A stretch of 64,000 bases of DNA from Fragum whitleyi (GCA_948146395.1 OX411554.1:39161730-39225729); one strand, 5' to 3'; shown: positions 45,065 to 56,875, counted from the first letter of the stretch. Program-made: numbers and translations. Notes: generated from the sequence alone by a model not told the origin.

Positions 45065-45710
45065 TTCAGCTGGATATAGGTAACATGGGCTTCTTTCTAA
45101 AAAGAGTTAGAAAGCAGGCAGTGTAGGCTAAGATCAGACTGCACATCTGTGCAGGTTGATCGTGGTCTATATTGTCTGCAAAAAGGTATTGATTTGTTAT
45201 GAAGAGCAGGAAAGGGGTAAATTTAGCTGATTAAAGTGTTTTACTTATAAAAAATAATAAGGAATAATATTAATCAAAGAATACATAGGGGCGGAAATTT
45301 CATGAAAAGGAATAAGTATGTTGAAATAATTAACAAAGCTCTCTCATTGAAATATTGTTTTGAAAGGAAAGAGCATGAAGCACCTGTCAAAAATTAGTAT
45401 TAATCTAAGCAAAAATGTTGAAAACAGCCTTAATCCTTCTCATGCTGTTCAGAGTTTTGCTTTACACAAGGCTTAGGCAGACATTGTAGATCAAGATCAG
45501 CCTGCACAAATATGCAGCCTGATCCTAGCCTACAATACCTGCCATCTAATTAATTATTATACGAAAGCTCGAGTTAAATTAGGTGAAATGTCACAAAATT
45601 TAACATATTGTTTGAAACAGAATTTGTTTTCAGGAGGTTACAAAGTTGTTACAATTCTTCAGGTTTACAAAACCAAAAAGTACATTTTAATAGTCAAGTC
45701 CTGTCATATA

Positions 45711-45963
45711 TTAACGGTTCTTGTCATACTAAACCCAGAGAATATTCCTGCTTTGGCAGGAGCTATAGACAAACATCAGCCTGCACATAATGTGCAGTCT
45801 GATGTCAGTCTACACCACCCGTTTCTTACTTTCAAACCAGAATTGTGAATAGATTTAGTTTTTCAAATAAAAATTGACCTATGGTTGTTACTTTCAGTGC
45901 TTTTTGCCCTTTAATTTTGATGAAAATTTTTAGCCAAAATTTATTCAGCATGACAAGGGTTAA
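45711..45963 (+). mobile_element. M1 MITE, copy 11
   Basis: TTAA on both sides. Left CGGTTCTTGTCATACTAAA, right TTCAGCATGACAAGGG. Confidence 0.82.
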
Positions 45964-46699
45964 TATTAATCTAAACAAATTGATGAAAGGGGTCTTAATT
46001 TGATTAATACTACAAACTTAATAAGTAAGTACATATAAGAAAGTCCATGAAAGGAGAAGGGATATAATAGAATTAGTCTATGTTTGGAGAGAGCTAATGA
46101 TTTGTGAAAAGGAATGTCTGTTTACTTTGATTTTCAATGGGGTTATTGTGTGAGGTCTGACTGGTTAGGATGAAAAAGTCCCTTTTGTGAAACTGTGTAG
46201 TGAAAACTTTTTGAAAATAGTGGAAAATTGTACATATATGTGTGGCACTTTATGTTGGAATTTATTGTTTGAAATTTGGATTTAAAAAGTGAATAAAAAA
46301 AGAATTAAGTAATTTGATGTTTTTTCAGGAATTTATGAATAAATTAGGATTAAAAGTTTTAAAAATATAATATATTTATGAATTTGTGATTTACATTAAC
46401 ATTGCCAACCTAAAAAAATGATTTGCTTAAAAAAAAAGGAAGAACATGCCCATCTTAGCTATCATTCTGGGCCTTGGCAGCCTTCATAGTCTGATAAACA
46501 TAAGAATTAGTTAAGCTCAGTATAATTTTTATGTCTAGCGGGCTGGAGAGCTTGTGGCTGAGATGTATTATTGTATGGGTAAATTTTAATGATGTGAGAT
46601 ATACTAGGTAGTCATGGCTTGGCACACCAGTTTCTGTAAATAATGATAATCTTGAAAAAAAAACTGTACAAAACAGGCCTAACTTCTATACAGATTTTT
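45964..46699. other. AT-rich intron sequence, nothing recognised
   Basis: No splice-bounded frame. A very degenerate SINE-B-like stretch may lie at 46540-46660. Confidence 0.5.
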
Positions 46700-48230
46700 A
46701 GCTCACCTGAGCACGAAGTGCTCAAGGTGAGCTATTGTGATCGAGATGTGTCCGGTTGTCCGGTGGTCCGTCAACATCTTGTGTGCACTCTAGAAGCCAC
46801 AGTTTTGGCCAAAATGTCTTGAAACTTGGTCACAATGTTTGTCTCCATCAACTCTCGGTCAGATCGAAATTGGGTCGAGTTGGGTCAAAAATGGGGTCAA
46901 GGGGTCAAATCTTAGAAAAACCTTGTGTGCACTCTAGAGGCCACATTTTTTCGTCCAAATGCTTTGGAACTTGGTCACAATGTTTGTCTCCATCAAATCT
47001 CAATCATGTTCGAAATTGGGTCAAGTGGGGTCAAAAATGGGGTCAAGGGGTCAAATCTTAGAAAAACCTTGTGTGCACTCTAGAAACCACATTTTTGGTC
47101 GAATTGTCTTGAAACTTTGTCGGAATGTTTGTCTCCATCAAATCTCGATCAAGTTCGAAATTGTGTCAGGTTGGGTCAAAATTGGGGTCAAGGGGTCAAA
47201 TCTTAGAAAAACCTGGTGTGCACTCTAGAAATCACATTTTTGGTCCAATTGTCATTAAACTTTGTCAGAATGTTTGTCTCCATCAAATCTCGATCAAGCT
47301 CGAAATTGGGTCAAGTGGGGTCAAGGGGTCAAATCTTAGAAAAACCTTGTGTGCACTCTAGAGGCCACATTTTTTCGTCCAAATGCTTTGGAACTTGGTC
47401 AGAATGTTTGTCTCCATCAAATCTCAATCAAGTTTGAAATTGGGTCAAGTGGGGTCAAAAATGGGGTCAAGGGGTCAAATCTTAGAAAAACCTGGTGTGC
47501 ACTCTAGAAACCACATTTTTGGTCCAATTGTCTTGAAACTTAGTCAGAATGTTTGTCTCCATCAAATCTCGATCAAGTTTGAAATTGGGTCAAGTGGGGT
47601 CAAAAATGGTTCAAGGGGTCAAATCTTAGAAAAACCTGGTGTGCACTCTAGAAATCACATTTTTGGTCCAATTGTCTTCAAACTTTGTCAGAATGTTTGT
47701 CTCCATCAAATCTCGATCAAGCTCGAAATTGGGTCAAGTGGGGTCAAGGGGTCAAATCTTAGAAAAACCTTTTGTGCACTCTAGAGGCCACATTTTTGGC
47801 CCAAATGTCTTGAAACTTGGCAGAATGTTTGTCTCCATCAAATCTCAGTCAAGTTTGAAATTGGGTCAAGTGGGGTCAAAAATGGGGTCAAATCTTAGAA
47901 AAACCTTGTTTACTCAAATATCTTGAAACTTCGTCAGAATGTTTGAATGAAACCTAGGTTTAGTTTGAAATTGGGTCAAGTTGGGTCCAAAATGAGGTCA
48001 AGGGGTCAAATTTATTAAAATCCTTGTGTGCACTCTTTGATTGAAAATTATGTATTTTGGTCAGAATGTTTGTCTTGAAATCTTACACGAGTTTGATAGA
48101 GGGTCAAACACTTTTTTTAGTATTTTAGAGGCAACATATTTGTCTGAAATATTAACTTCTTGATATCTTTGACTTTTGTTAAGCCATGCATCAGGTGAGC
48201 GTTTAAGGGCCAATGGCCCTAGCTCTTGTT
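46700..48230 (+). mobile_element. HL2 element, copy b (~145-bp core)
   Basis: The 5' stem-loop is identical to copy a (AGCTCACCTGAGCACGAAGT, then GCTCAAGGTGAGCTATTG). The core is different: GTGTGCACTCTAGA starts recur at 46781, 46925, 47071, 47216, 47349, 47495 and 47639 (mostly 144-146, twice 133). Each unit has GGTCAAGGGGTCAAATCTTA. The end is CAGGTGAGCGTTTA, an AGGGCCAATGGCCCT hairpin and AGCTCTTGTT. Confidence 0.87.
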
Positions 48231-48529
48231 TGATGCTGTACACAATTTAGCTGTTACTGACAGTTAAGACTTAAACCAGTCTGCCAAAAAAGTGCAGTGT
48301 GATCTAGGCCTGCCTTCTACTTATTGTGGCAAAATTGTGCAAGATTGGTTGAAATGTTAGATTTAAATGATGACAATTGGTTTGCATCAAAATTCAAATT
48401 CAGCAGTTTAAGGGTTAAATTAAAAATAAGCCTGTGTGTAACATTTCCAACAATTTGGAATTTGCGTCAGCTGCAAACACTGAGCAGCATAGACAGCCAC
48501 ATACTGTAAATGTAAAATTACATGACTGT

Positions 48530-48690
48530 CTTTAGATAGTTTGAGACCTTATGATCTATCTACAAATGCAAAGTTAATTAGACTCTGGTCAGACTGCGCG
48601 GATGCACAGACTGATCAGAGTCTTTGCTTTGCACATATTTGAAAATGTTGGAAATGTCACACACAGCCTCAAATATTTAGTTCACTAAAA
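48530..48690. repeat. Dispersed palindrome with GCAAAGACTCTG arms
   Basis: GACTCTGGTCAGACTGCGCG and GCACAGACTGATCAGAGTCT are inverted arms. Single arms or fragments of the family (CAAAGCAAAGACTCTGACCA) also occur near 28000 and 41735. Confidence 0.55.
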
Positions 48691-49042
48691 TTCATATGGT
48701 GGGTAGGTGAGTGGAGGGGGGGGGGGAATGTTTGTGGGGAATGGAGTAAAAAGTAAAGCTTTGAATTATGCACCAACCTTACCCAATTCATAAAATATGC
48801 CCTACCTTCTACTACTACTTAAATCATGGAATAGGATTATACTTAAAAGACTGCTTAGAATTATCATATAATAAGGTTTATTAGCTATTAGCAAACATCA
48901 AACAAGAATGGATTAACATATTAGAATGACTGTTACAGGATTGGGCAAATTGGTTGACCTGTGCTGGATCCTTTTTTTCAAATATTTATTTTACAGAGGT
49001 TTTAGTATGGTTCCTTTTTGCATGACAATTCAAATAAACAAG

Positions 49043-49112
49043 GGGTTAGTGCAAGACTATAGTAAGTGCCTATATATGTATAGGCGCTGTGACAATAGTG
49101 TTGCAGTGATCC
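49043..49112. mobile_element. M4 palindrome
   Basis: GGGGTTAGTGCAAGACTATA, GTAAGTGCCTATA, turn, TATAGGCGCTGTGACAATAG, TGTTGCAGTGATCCC. Imperfect arms. Confidence 0.6.
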
Positions 49113-49761
49113 CTCAATGTTCTTTATATTATAATATTTAGCAATAAGAGCTCGCATTTTTAAGCGATCAGAAGTGACATTGAAATCTTTATGCCTTATA
49201 GGGCAGTTTTATTGACCCAAATCTGACCCTGGTATTTGATGAATAAAAATCTGATTATTCCTACTCAGCTTTTCACATGCTTTAATTGGAATGCATTACA
49301 AACAGTATTGAATGTAATATATATTTTGTTAATTAATAGAATATGTCTGTAATTGTAATAAGCATTTATTCCACAGAGGTCAAATTTGGGTCAAATAAAC
49401 CAAGTTAAACCTAACAGACTATATATATAAGACAATACAATGAATTCATATGGAAGCCAAAGTTGAATAATGATGAAACACTGTGAAAGTGTAAAGGGAT
49501 CAAATTTCGAAACTTATGTGTCCACGAATTTCAAAGCATAAAGTTAAACAATTGTGTGGAGATTTTCTAGTCAATTCAAAAGATGAAATTTAGTCATAGC
49601 AAAAAGTGAAACAGTTTTGTGGACACTAGCTAGCTACTAAACAGCTTTAAAACCACAAAAAAATCAAATAAAATGAAATCTAGGAGACATACGACAATTT
49701 GTCAGATGAGAGGACATTCTTTGGACTCTGGCTTTTATGGTAAGTATTTGATTTAAATTTT

Positions 49762-50093
49762 AGCTTGGCTGTTTTCAGAGAAAACTTGAGCTTATAGTTA
49801 AGACATCACCTTGATACATGTCATTTGCATTGGCAGTGTTGTCGATAAAGATGTTAGCGTGACAAACTTTAACCTTGGTCATATCTCTATTGTTATCAAA
49901 GATATCTTCATGAAACTTAGCATGTGTGTTCACTATCCATTAAAGAGCAATTAAGACAATCAAGGGGAATTATTCAAAAAGTATATCTGTAGATATATCT
50001 GTGGAGTTATGTCCCTTTTTTGTGACTTATATTTTTTGCATTATCCAGCACCTGCAGCCGAGTGTTGGCATCTGTAGGCAGAGTTCTCTTGTT
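49762..50093 (+). mobile_element. HL7 element, copy b
   Basis: AGCTTGGCTGTTTTCAGAGA then AAACTTGAG at the 5' end; GCAGCCGAGTGTTGGCATCT, GTAGGCAGAGTTCTCTTGTT at the 3' end. Confidence 0.72.
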
Positions 50094-50310
50094 ATTAGCT
50101 TGAAAGGATTACAGGACTGTCAGTACTTTGAATTTATTTGCATGTGTCATATCTTTGATTCTGATCATGTTTATTTTCTGAAATTTTGCACATATTTCGA
50201 AGACAAATATATCTATCTCTTTGCAAAGATTTGTTATTACTGTATTGATTTGAACCTTTGAACTCCGCTAAAGCATTTATTGTTCAGCAAGAGGAATTAT
50301 CTCAAGGAAA

Positions 50311-50557
50311 CTAACCCTTGTCATGCTGAACCCGGAATATTACTGCTTTGGCAGGAGCTATAGACCAACATCAGCCTGTGCATATGTGCAGTCTGTTGTT
50401 AGTCTACACCACCTGTTTCTCACAATCAAACCAGAATTGTCAATAGATTAAGTTTTTCAAATAAAAATTAACCTACAGTTGATACTTTCAGTGCTTTTTA
50501 CCCTTTGATTTTGATGAAAATTTTTAGCCAAAATTTATTTAGCATGACAAGGGCTAA
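50311..50557 (+). mobile_element. M1 MITE, copy 12, in a CTAA target
   Basis: Both flanks read CTAA rather than TTAA: CTAACCCTTGTCATGCTGAA and TTAGCATGACAAGGGCTAA. The match of both flanks fixes the duplicated target as four bases. Confidence 0.85.
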
Positions 50558-50723
50558 TATACCAGTCTAGGATACAAAGGACTTGAGCCCTTATCCTGGT
50601 GAACTTATGTTAGGTTTCAAACAAATTGCAGATTATCGGGACAATTTACCCAATCTGTCTCATATATTTTTGACAGAGACTTAGTCTAAGTAGAAAATAG
50701 GTATTGTTGGATAAGATCAGGCT

Positions 50724-51307
50724 GCAGGGAGTATATTGGTTTCACCATGTCTGTCTGTCCATCCATCAATCCGTCCATCTGTCTGTCCGTAGACTTTTTT
50801 GTTGCCGGACTTTAACTCAAGAACCAAGCAACCTACAATCATGACTCTTCATACAAATACTGCTATATGACCCAAGGAAGTACCCTATTGTTTTGGGGTC
50901 ATAAAGGTCAAGGTCACACTCAGCCTTTGTTCAATTTTCATCTACAGACTCTTACTCGAGAACTAAGTGACCTAGAATTATGAAACTTCATACAAATGCT
51001 GCTTATGAGCCAAGGAAGTGCCCTACTGTTTTTGAGTCACATAGGTCAAATGTCAAGGTCATAGTCACCCGTTGTTAGAACTTTTTTCGTTTTGGGACAT
51101 GAGAACCAAGCGACTTAGAATCATGAAACTTCATGCAAGTGCTGCTTATGACCCAAGGAAGTGCCCTTTTCTTTTTGGGTCATATAGGTCAAAGTTCAAG
51201 GTCACAGTCAATGTTTGTTCCTTTTCATTTCCAGACTCTTACTTAAGCATTTATATCTGGTCGAGCGCTGGTGGGGGGTATTAGTCCACTTTGCGTCAGT
51301 TCTAGTT
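50724..51307 (+). mobile_element. HL1 element, 5'-truncated
   Basis: Begins inside the stem (GGGAGTATATTGGTTTCACC), then CTGTCTGTCCATCC, about four ~145-bp core units, and GTGGGGGGTATTAGTCCACT then TTGCGTCAGTTCTAGTT. Confidence 0.78.
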
Positions 51308-52028
51308 TAATCTAAAATCCAGAATATCCCCTCTATCTGTAGCTTTTGCCTTTTGTGCACCAAACTGAATAGGCCTTAAGAATGTAAGTGACATGTGAAT
51401 AGACGACATTACTGAGACATGACAGACTATTTTTAGAACTAGAGCAGAGATGTAAAACCCTGCATCATTTTGATGATTTTTGTTTTGTGAAATTATGAAA
51501 TTAGACCTAATGATTGCTTTAGACTTTAACTATGTCAATGTTATTCTTAACTTCTTCACAAGGTCTTTTTTTGTCTCCTAAAAATGTCAAAGTTTAAATT
51601 AAAATTTTTAGTTCAGGTTACATAATTGGTTTGAAACAGAATTTGTATCAAAAACCGTCATCAATTAAAAAATGATTTGGGAAAACCGCTAAAACTACCT
51701 TTTAAAAAAATTGCATAGCTAAACATGTTTCTATATCATCGAAAAAGAAATTAGGAAGTAAGTAAAGTAATCAAAGTTGCTAGGTTACATATGTGCTGTC
51801 TAATCTTAGTCTATACCACCTGATTTTCTCTTTTTATCAAGAAAAGTTTCAAAACTGAATTTTCTAAATGAAAATTTATAATAAACTACATATAAAAATG
51901 TGCAGGAATTTTAGCACTTCAGTTATAATGCAACTTTGCCGAGAGTGTAATTTAGCAAATTGGCAAAGGGTTAAAATACTCTATAGTTTTCCCGGCTGCC
52001 CAATGTCTGTCTGTCATACATAAATAAA

Positions 52029-52297
52029 TATGTGACCCGTCACGCGAAAAGGGACCATCTGGGTAGTGCATAAAGTGTTGACCCTAGTCAGACTGAGCGG
52101 AGTGCACAGACTGATGAGGGTCAAGTCTTTTTTGCACTGTGCTTATTTTCTGAATCTAGAATGATCAATCTACCTTATAGTGAAAGAATTTTTGAAATGC
52201 GACTTCTGGTTGACCTATGCTGAATCAAATCTCTTTTTCAATAGTTCATCATTCCAGCATTCCTGGATGGTCCCTTTTCGCATGACGGGTCACATAT
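52029..52297 (+). mobile_element. M5 MITE, well preserved
   Basis: Inverted ends TGTGACCCGTCACGCGAAAA and TTTTCGCATGACGGGTCACA, flanked by TA on both sides. Contains CCCTAGTCAGACTGAGCG and TCTAGAATGATCAATCTA. TA target and TIRs suggest a Tc1/mariner-type origin; the family is not proven. Confidence 0.8.
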
Positions 52298-52363
52298 ATG
52301 ATTTTTTGAAAAATCAATTAAGCACATTTTTATAGAAATAGATTTTTGAAAGTTTCTTGACAC

Positions 52364-52403
<40 letters not shown>

Positions 52404-55400
52404 TCTTTATTTATAGAAGGTAACTCATTAAGTTGACATCATTAAACATGATTTGACATAAATAATGAAACACTTATTTACAATGAGGCCTTCTTAACAA
52501 ACGAAAAATGACAAGATGATGTTTATGATGATCAGTAATCAGTAACGAGATGATAAAAAGATGGTTGTGACCCTAGAATGACCAATGATAAATGATGATA
52601 ATATGAAAACATCTCAATTATAAAAATGATGATAATGAGTAAAATTCGACAAGGAGTGTTGTCAAAATAAAATTATCAACTATATCGCTTATCACTCAGT
52701 GTAGGATAAGGGATAATATTAAGTGATAAACCAAATATAAAAACACAATAAAAATGAGTTATTCACACATTAATGGCAAAAATAAGACATATGCAACAAG
52801 GTTTTATAAGTCATTACTTAGCATTAAATATTTTTTGAGTGAGCGCTTGAAGGTAGATATATTTGAGATACTTCGCAAATGAATTGGAACAGCATTCCAG
52901 TACTCCATGCCAGTGAAAGAGAATGTCCTCTTTAAAATATCTGTTTTAGGAGCACATTTGTGAGATATTTGATTTCTAGTATTTGATCTTAGTTCATAGA
53001 AATGGTTCCTACTGACTGAAACAAAGTTCGACATATATGATGGAGTCAGACCATGAATAGTTTTGAAAACCATAAGAATAGTGAAGTACTTGCATCGATT
53101 TTTGAAAGATAACCAATTTAAAGATTTAAAGTTACTTCTGGAGCATGAACGTTTTGGCTGACATAGTATTACTCTTGCAGCTCGCTTTTGAATTTTAGTG
53201 ATCCTTTTAATTAGTGAAGATTTACAATGACTCCAAATAGTGCAAGCATAGTCAAAATGTGGAGCTATGTAGGAGTTGTAAAATAATTGTTTCGTATCAA
53301 CACTAAGATAACCGTTTATTCTTCGAAGTAAATAAAGCTGAGACGATAATTTTGAGCATACTTTTTCAATGTGAACCTTCCATGACATTGTTTCATCAAT
53401 ATGTACCCCCAATAGTTTTTTTGATGTTACTTTCTCCACATTTTCTTGTAAAAGTTTTAAGTTCAAACCTGTGCATTTTTTAATTCTATGTTTTGATCCT
53501 ATCAACATACATGTTGTTTTAGAAGGATTTAAAGCCATATTGTTTTGCCTACACCATTCTTCGACTTTCAATAGGTCAGAATTTAAAGTTTCATTTATCA
53601 TTGATACTGAGGAACATGACTTATGTAGCGTTGCATCGTCGGCATACATGTCAATATTAGCTGATAGTTTGAGAGGAAGGTCATTCACATAAATCAAAAA
53701 TAATATAGGCCCTAGTATTGATCCCTGGGGAACTCCAGATTTAATTTCTGTCATGTCAGATAAAACATTATTAACTTTTACAACTTGTTGTCTTTCATTT
53801 AGATATGATTGAAAAAGATCGCATGTGTTTTTAGTAAAATGGTGCAATTTTAACTTAGATAGGAGAATATCGTGATCTACAAGATCGAAAGCCTTCTTTA
53901 AATCTAGAAATACAGTTCCAACTAAGTTTCCCTGGTCCAAATCCATTAACCATGAATCGACTAATCGAATTAGAGCAGTTTGACATGAGTGATTTTCTCT
54001 AAATCCCGACTGGTGTGTAAAGAGAATGTCCGTTCGTTTCAAAAAATATTTCAGTTGATTAGCAATGTGCCTTTCAAACACTTTTGAGAAAGTTGGCAAT
54101 ATTGATATGGGTCGATAATTATTAGGGTCATCATTATCGCCACCTTTAAATATGGGTATCACACAGGCTTTCTTGAACTCTGACGGAAAAATTCCCTTTG
54201 AAATACAATTATTAATAATAGATGAAATTGGTTTAGATATGAAATCTCTGCACATTTTCAAAATTTTTGGACCAATTCCGTCAGTTCCGGTCGATTTGCT
54301 GCTATCTAATTTATCAATAATATTTTTAACTTCCAGCGCTGTAATAAAAGTTATTTCGAAATAACAGTTTGGTAACTTGCTTTCTAGATGTAACTTTAAT
54401 TCTTCGAGATATTTCGGATTTACAGGTATCTTGTTTATTATTTGACAAATGTTGACAAAATGGCTATTTAATGCATTAACAATATTTTGAGTACCTTCCT
54501 CTTCAGAATTATTGATGATCATTTTGTTTGGAATACGTTGTTCTTTCTTATCATTTGCAGTAATATTTCGTAAATTCTTCCATAATAATTTAGTATCTGA
54601 TTTGTCCTCTATTGCTTTGTTGAAATAGTTTTTCTTATTCTTGCGAATAATTGATGTCACTATATTCCTCCATTTTTTGTACATGAGCCAATTACCAGCA
54701 TGATGAAATTTATTTCTCGTTAAAATAGCATCTTTTATCTCGTTGTTGTACCAGTCAGGCTGTTTAAGCCTTTTAACACGCTTTTCTTTGAAGGGTAAAT
54801 GTTTTTCTAAAATACCATTGAGAATAGCATAGAAATATTCTAAAGCTACATCAGGATTAGATATTGTCTCTATCATATCAAAGTCAGTTTGGGCTAAATC
54901 AAACAAAAAATTTTCGATATTCATTTCTGAAAAAGAACGGTAATGAATTGTCTTATATGTTTTGTCTTGACAATGTTTCTTGTGACTATGGTAGGTAAAA
55001 GCTATAGGGTAATGATCACTTACCGCAATTTTTGGCACTAAGACTTCAGAGATTGCTTGTTTTTGAGTGCAATAGATATGGTCAATTATACTTGAAGACT
55101 TGTTTGTAATCCTAGTGGGAGTTTCAATTAGTTGATTAAGTCCATAATCTTGTATCACTTTTGCCCATTTTGAATTATTGCAAGTCGATGCTAAAGTAAA
55201 TTGAATATTAAAATCGCCCAGTAAATAGTAGTCTAAATTGGTAGATTCGGCATAATTTAATTGTTTTTCATATTTATCAATCCAACTCTGTGTACTATTA
55301 GGTGGCCTATACACAAAATTTAAGAGAATTGGTTTATTATTAGGGAAAAATATTTGTAACCAGATACTCTCGAGATCTTCTATTTCTAGGTCATATCGTC

Positions 55401-55431
55401 GTTTAAAGTCAATATTGTCCGCAATGTATGA
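52364..55431 (-). mobile_element. 5'-truncated non-LTR retrotransposon (LINE)
   Basis: Reading on the minus strand, the element starts mid-endonuclease at about 55431, continues through a single long frame, has a ~440-base 3' region and ends with an AATAAA motif followed directly by an (ATT)n tract (+ strand 52364-52401). 5' truncation and a simple-repeat tail are typical of target-primed reverse transcription. A target duplication could not be identified. Motif style suggests the CR1/Jockey side of the LINEs; the clade was not resolved. Confidence 0.88.
52804..55431 (-). CDS. LINE ORF2: partial AP endonuclease plus reverse transcriptase
   Basis: An open frame of about 875 codons without a stop or frameshift; its first codons (SYIADNIDFKRR) are mid-endonuclease, so no natural start is present. 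Counting from the Val before YRPPN as residue 1: endonuclease motifs LLGDFN (31-36) and SDHYP (99-103); reverse-transcriptase motifs NNYRPISILP, FLDLKKAFD (469-477, first catalytic Asp at 471), GVPQGSILGP (527-536) and YADD (557-560, the catalytic Asp pair). The C-terminal part has QKRAARVIL and a Cys/His-poor tail. The product would nick target DNA and copy the element RNA. With most of the endonuclease N-terminus lost, this copy is probably not autonomous. Confidence 0.93.
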   Translation of the reverse strand, partial: SYIADNIDFKRRYDLEIEDLESIWLQIFFPNNKPILLNFVYRPPNSTQSWIDKYEKQLNYAESTNLDYYLLGDFNIQFTLASTCNNSKWAKVIQDYGLNQLIETPTRITNKSSSIIDHIYCTQKQAISEVLVPKIAVSDHYPIAFTYHSHKKHCQDKTYKTIHYRSFSEMNIENFLFDLAQTDFDMIETISNPDVALEYFYAILNGILEKHLPFKEKRVKRLKQPDWYNNEIKDAILTRNKFHHAGNWLMYKKWRNIVTSIIRKNKKNYFNKAIEDKSDTKLLWKNLRNITANDKKEQRIPNKMIINNSEEEGTQNIVNALNSHFVNICQIINKIPVNPKYLEELKLHLESKLPNCYFEITFITALEVKNIIDKLDSSKSTGTDGIGPKILKMCRDFISKPISSIINNCISKGIFPSEFKKACVIPIFKGGDNDDPNNYRPISILPTFSKVFERHIANQLKYFLKRTDILFTHQSGFRENHSCQTALIRLVDSWLMDLDQGNLVGTVFLDLKKAFDLVDHDILLSKLKLHHFTKNTCDLFQSYLNERQQVVKVNNVLSDMTEIKSGVPQGSILGPILFLIYVNDLPLKLSANIDMYADDATLHKSCSSVSMINETLNSDLLKVEEWCRQNNMALNPSKTTCMLIGSKHRIKKCTGLNLKLLQENVEKVTSKKLLGVHIDETMSWKVHIEKVCSKLSSQLYLLRRINGYLSVDTKQLFYNSYIAPHFDYACTIWSHCKSSLIKRITKIQKRAARVILCQPKRSCSRSNFKSLNWLSFKNRCKYFTILMVFKTIHGLTPSYMSNFVSVSRNHFYELRSNTRNQISHKCAPKTDILKRTFSFTGMEYWNAVPIHLRSISNISTFKRSLKKYLMLSNDL

Positions 55432-56324
55432 TCATTTTATTACACTGTATGTCAACAATTCTTTGTAGTGTTTAACAATTAGAAAAGGGTGAACAAAAAA
55501 TCATATTTTTATGAAAAACGCTGCATTTGTCAAAAATATTGAGTTAAATTCTTAAGAATTGGGATAAATTATTGGGAATAGGTAGTGACACTTTCGGTAT
55601 AATATATATATACCAGTGAAGGCGATATATTTTTTCACTGGAAAAGTAGAAGACTTTCGTATTGTTATGGACACGTCATTTTTGGTCGGCATAGCGACAT
55701 ACTCTGAGACTCTCAATATGACTAGAGACACACAGCACACGTCTCATTAGACTATTCGGGGATACCTGTTCTGATATAGGATTTAATTCAGGAGACAGAC
55801 AAATGCTTGCTGTGATATTTAATTGTTCTTTTTTGTAATATCTGTAAAATCGTAGCTGGAAATACTTGTGTGTCTGCCATCGTTTTCTTCTGTGTGTTAA
55901 ATGTTTTTTCTCTTCCCCAATTGATCATTGATGCAGACGACATGTTTAGTGTTGGTCATTTAGAAGATTAGCAGACGACTACAATTTAGACTGGTCCTGA
56001 GTGGTATATGCTGCAGACAATATTTTAGCCTTTTTTTTTCTGGACCTTGTAACAGTGGTGTGTTGGGGAGGGGGGGGGGGATATTTTGATTTTTAAATTT
56101 AATTATTTCATAAGTCCTTACTGATACCCTACGTTGTTTGTACTTATTTGAAATGTCTTTTGGAGACTTCAAATGAGCATCAACAACATAGGGTTTCTTT
56201 ATGAAATACTGATTTTTGACTTTCTCCTTCTTGATTATCTAGACCACTGATTTTAGACTGGCTCTGATTGATATTATGCTGCAGATGATATTTTAGCCCC
56301 TCTCAAGCTGTTCTTGGCATTTTT
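55432..56324. other. Intron sequence flanking the LINE, nothing recognised
   Basis: No exon-like frame. A G tract lies at 56070-56080. Confidence 0.5.
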
Positions 56325-56610
56325 AGCTCGGCTGTTTTTGGAGAAAACCCAAGGTATTGCTATAGCCTCTGTGTCGTTGTTGTCGTCGTCGTGCGAAAAC
56401 TTTGACATTTTGTGATATCTCTGGTTCTACTGAAGATATTCACTTGAAACTTGGCACACATGTTCACCATCAAAAGAACAAGCTATACTATCAGTGGGGA
56501 TAACTCTAGATGCATTCTGTGCAAATTATGCCCCTTTTTCAACTTAGATTTTTTCCCACCATCCAGCACTCGATAGCCGAGTGTAGGCACCCGTAGGCGG
56601 TGCTCTTGTT
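56325..56610 (+). mobile_element. HL7 element, copy c
   Basis: Starts AGCTCGGCTGTTTTTGGAGA, AAACCCAAGGTATTGCTATA; ends ATAGCCGAGTGTAGGCACCC, GTAGGCGGTGCTCTTGTT. Short core with TTCACTTGAAACTTGGCACA. Confidence 0.8.
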
Positions 56611-56655
56611 CTGCTGAATGCTAAGATTGCAGTAGCCATATAGGCTAATGTGGTG

Positions 56656-56875
56656 TGGTGTCTGTGGTCTAGAGGTAGAGCATTGGCCTCTTGATCCATT
56701 GGTCCTGAGTTTGATTCCCAGGAGCGGTTATCGATCTTGGTTCTTTCACTGGCCCTCATATTCGGCGCGAGTACTGGTGAATTTTCCAGGAAACAGAATC
56801 GAGAGGGATTAATCTAAGTTGCAGGATTTTTTTCCCAATCGATGTAAAATAAATATGTTTAAACCATTAAACCAT
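56656..56875 (+). mobile_element. SINE-A, best copy
   Basis: The tRNA-like head has TGGTCTAGAGG as A box and AGTTTGATTCC (56708-56718) as B box. The body is GGTTCTTTCACTGGCCCTCA, TGGTGAATTTTCCAGGAAAC, AGAATCGAGAGGGATTAATC. Ends in AATAAATATG. Confidence 0.8.

Noticed and set aside
46756..47926. Series of frames of 70-130 codons with repeated LEITFLVQ-like segments
   Set aside because: They lie in the ~145-bp satellite core of HL2-b and shift frame where units are 133 or 144 bases long.
52804..55314. A viral or LTR-type polymerase
   Set aside because: The endonuclease is of the AP type upstream of the RT, with no protease, integrase or LTRs, and the tail is a simple repeat: this is a LINE.
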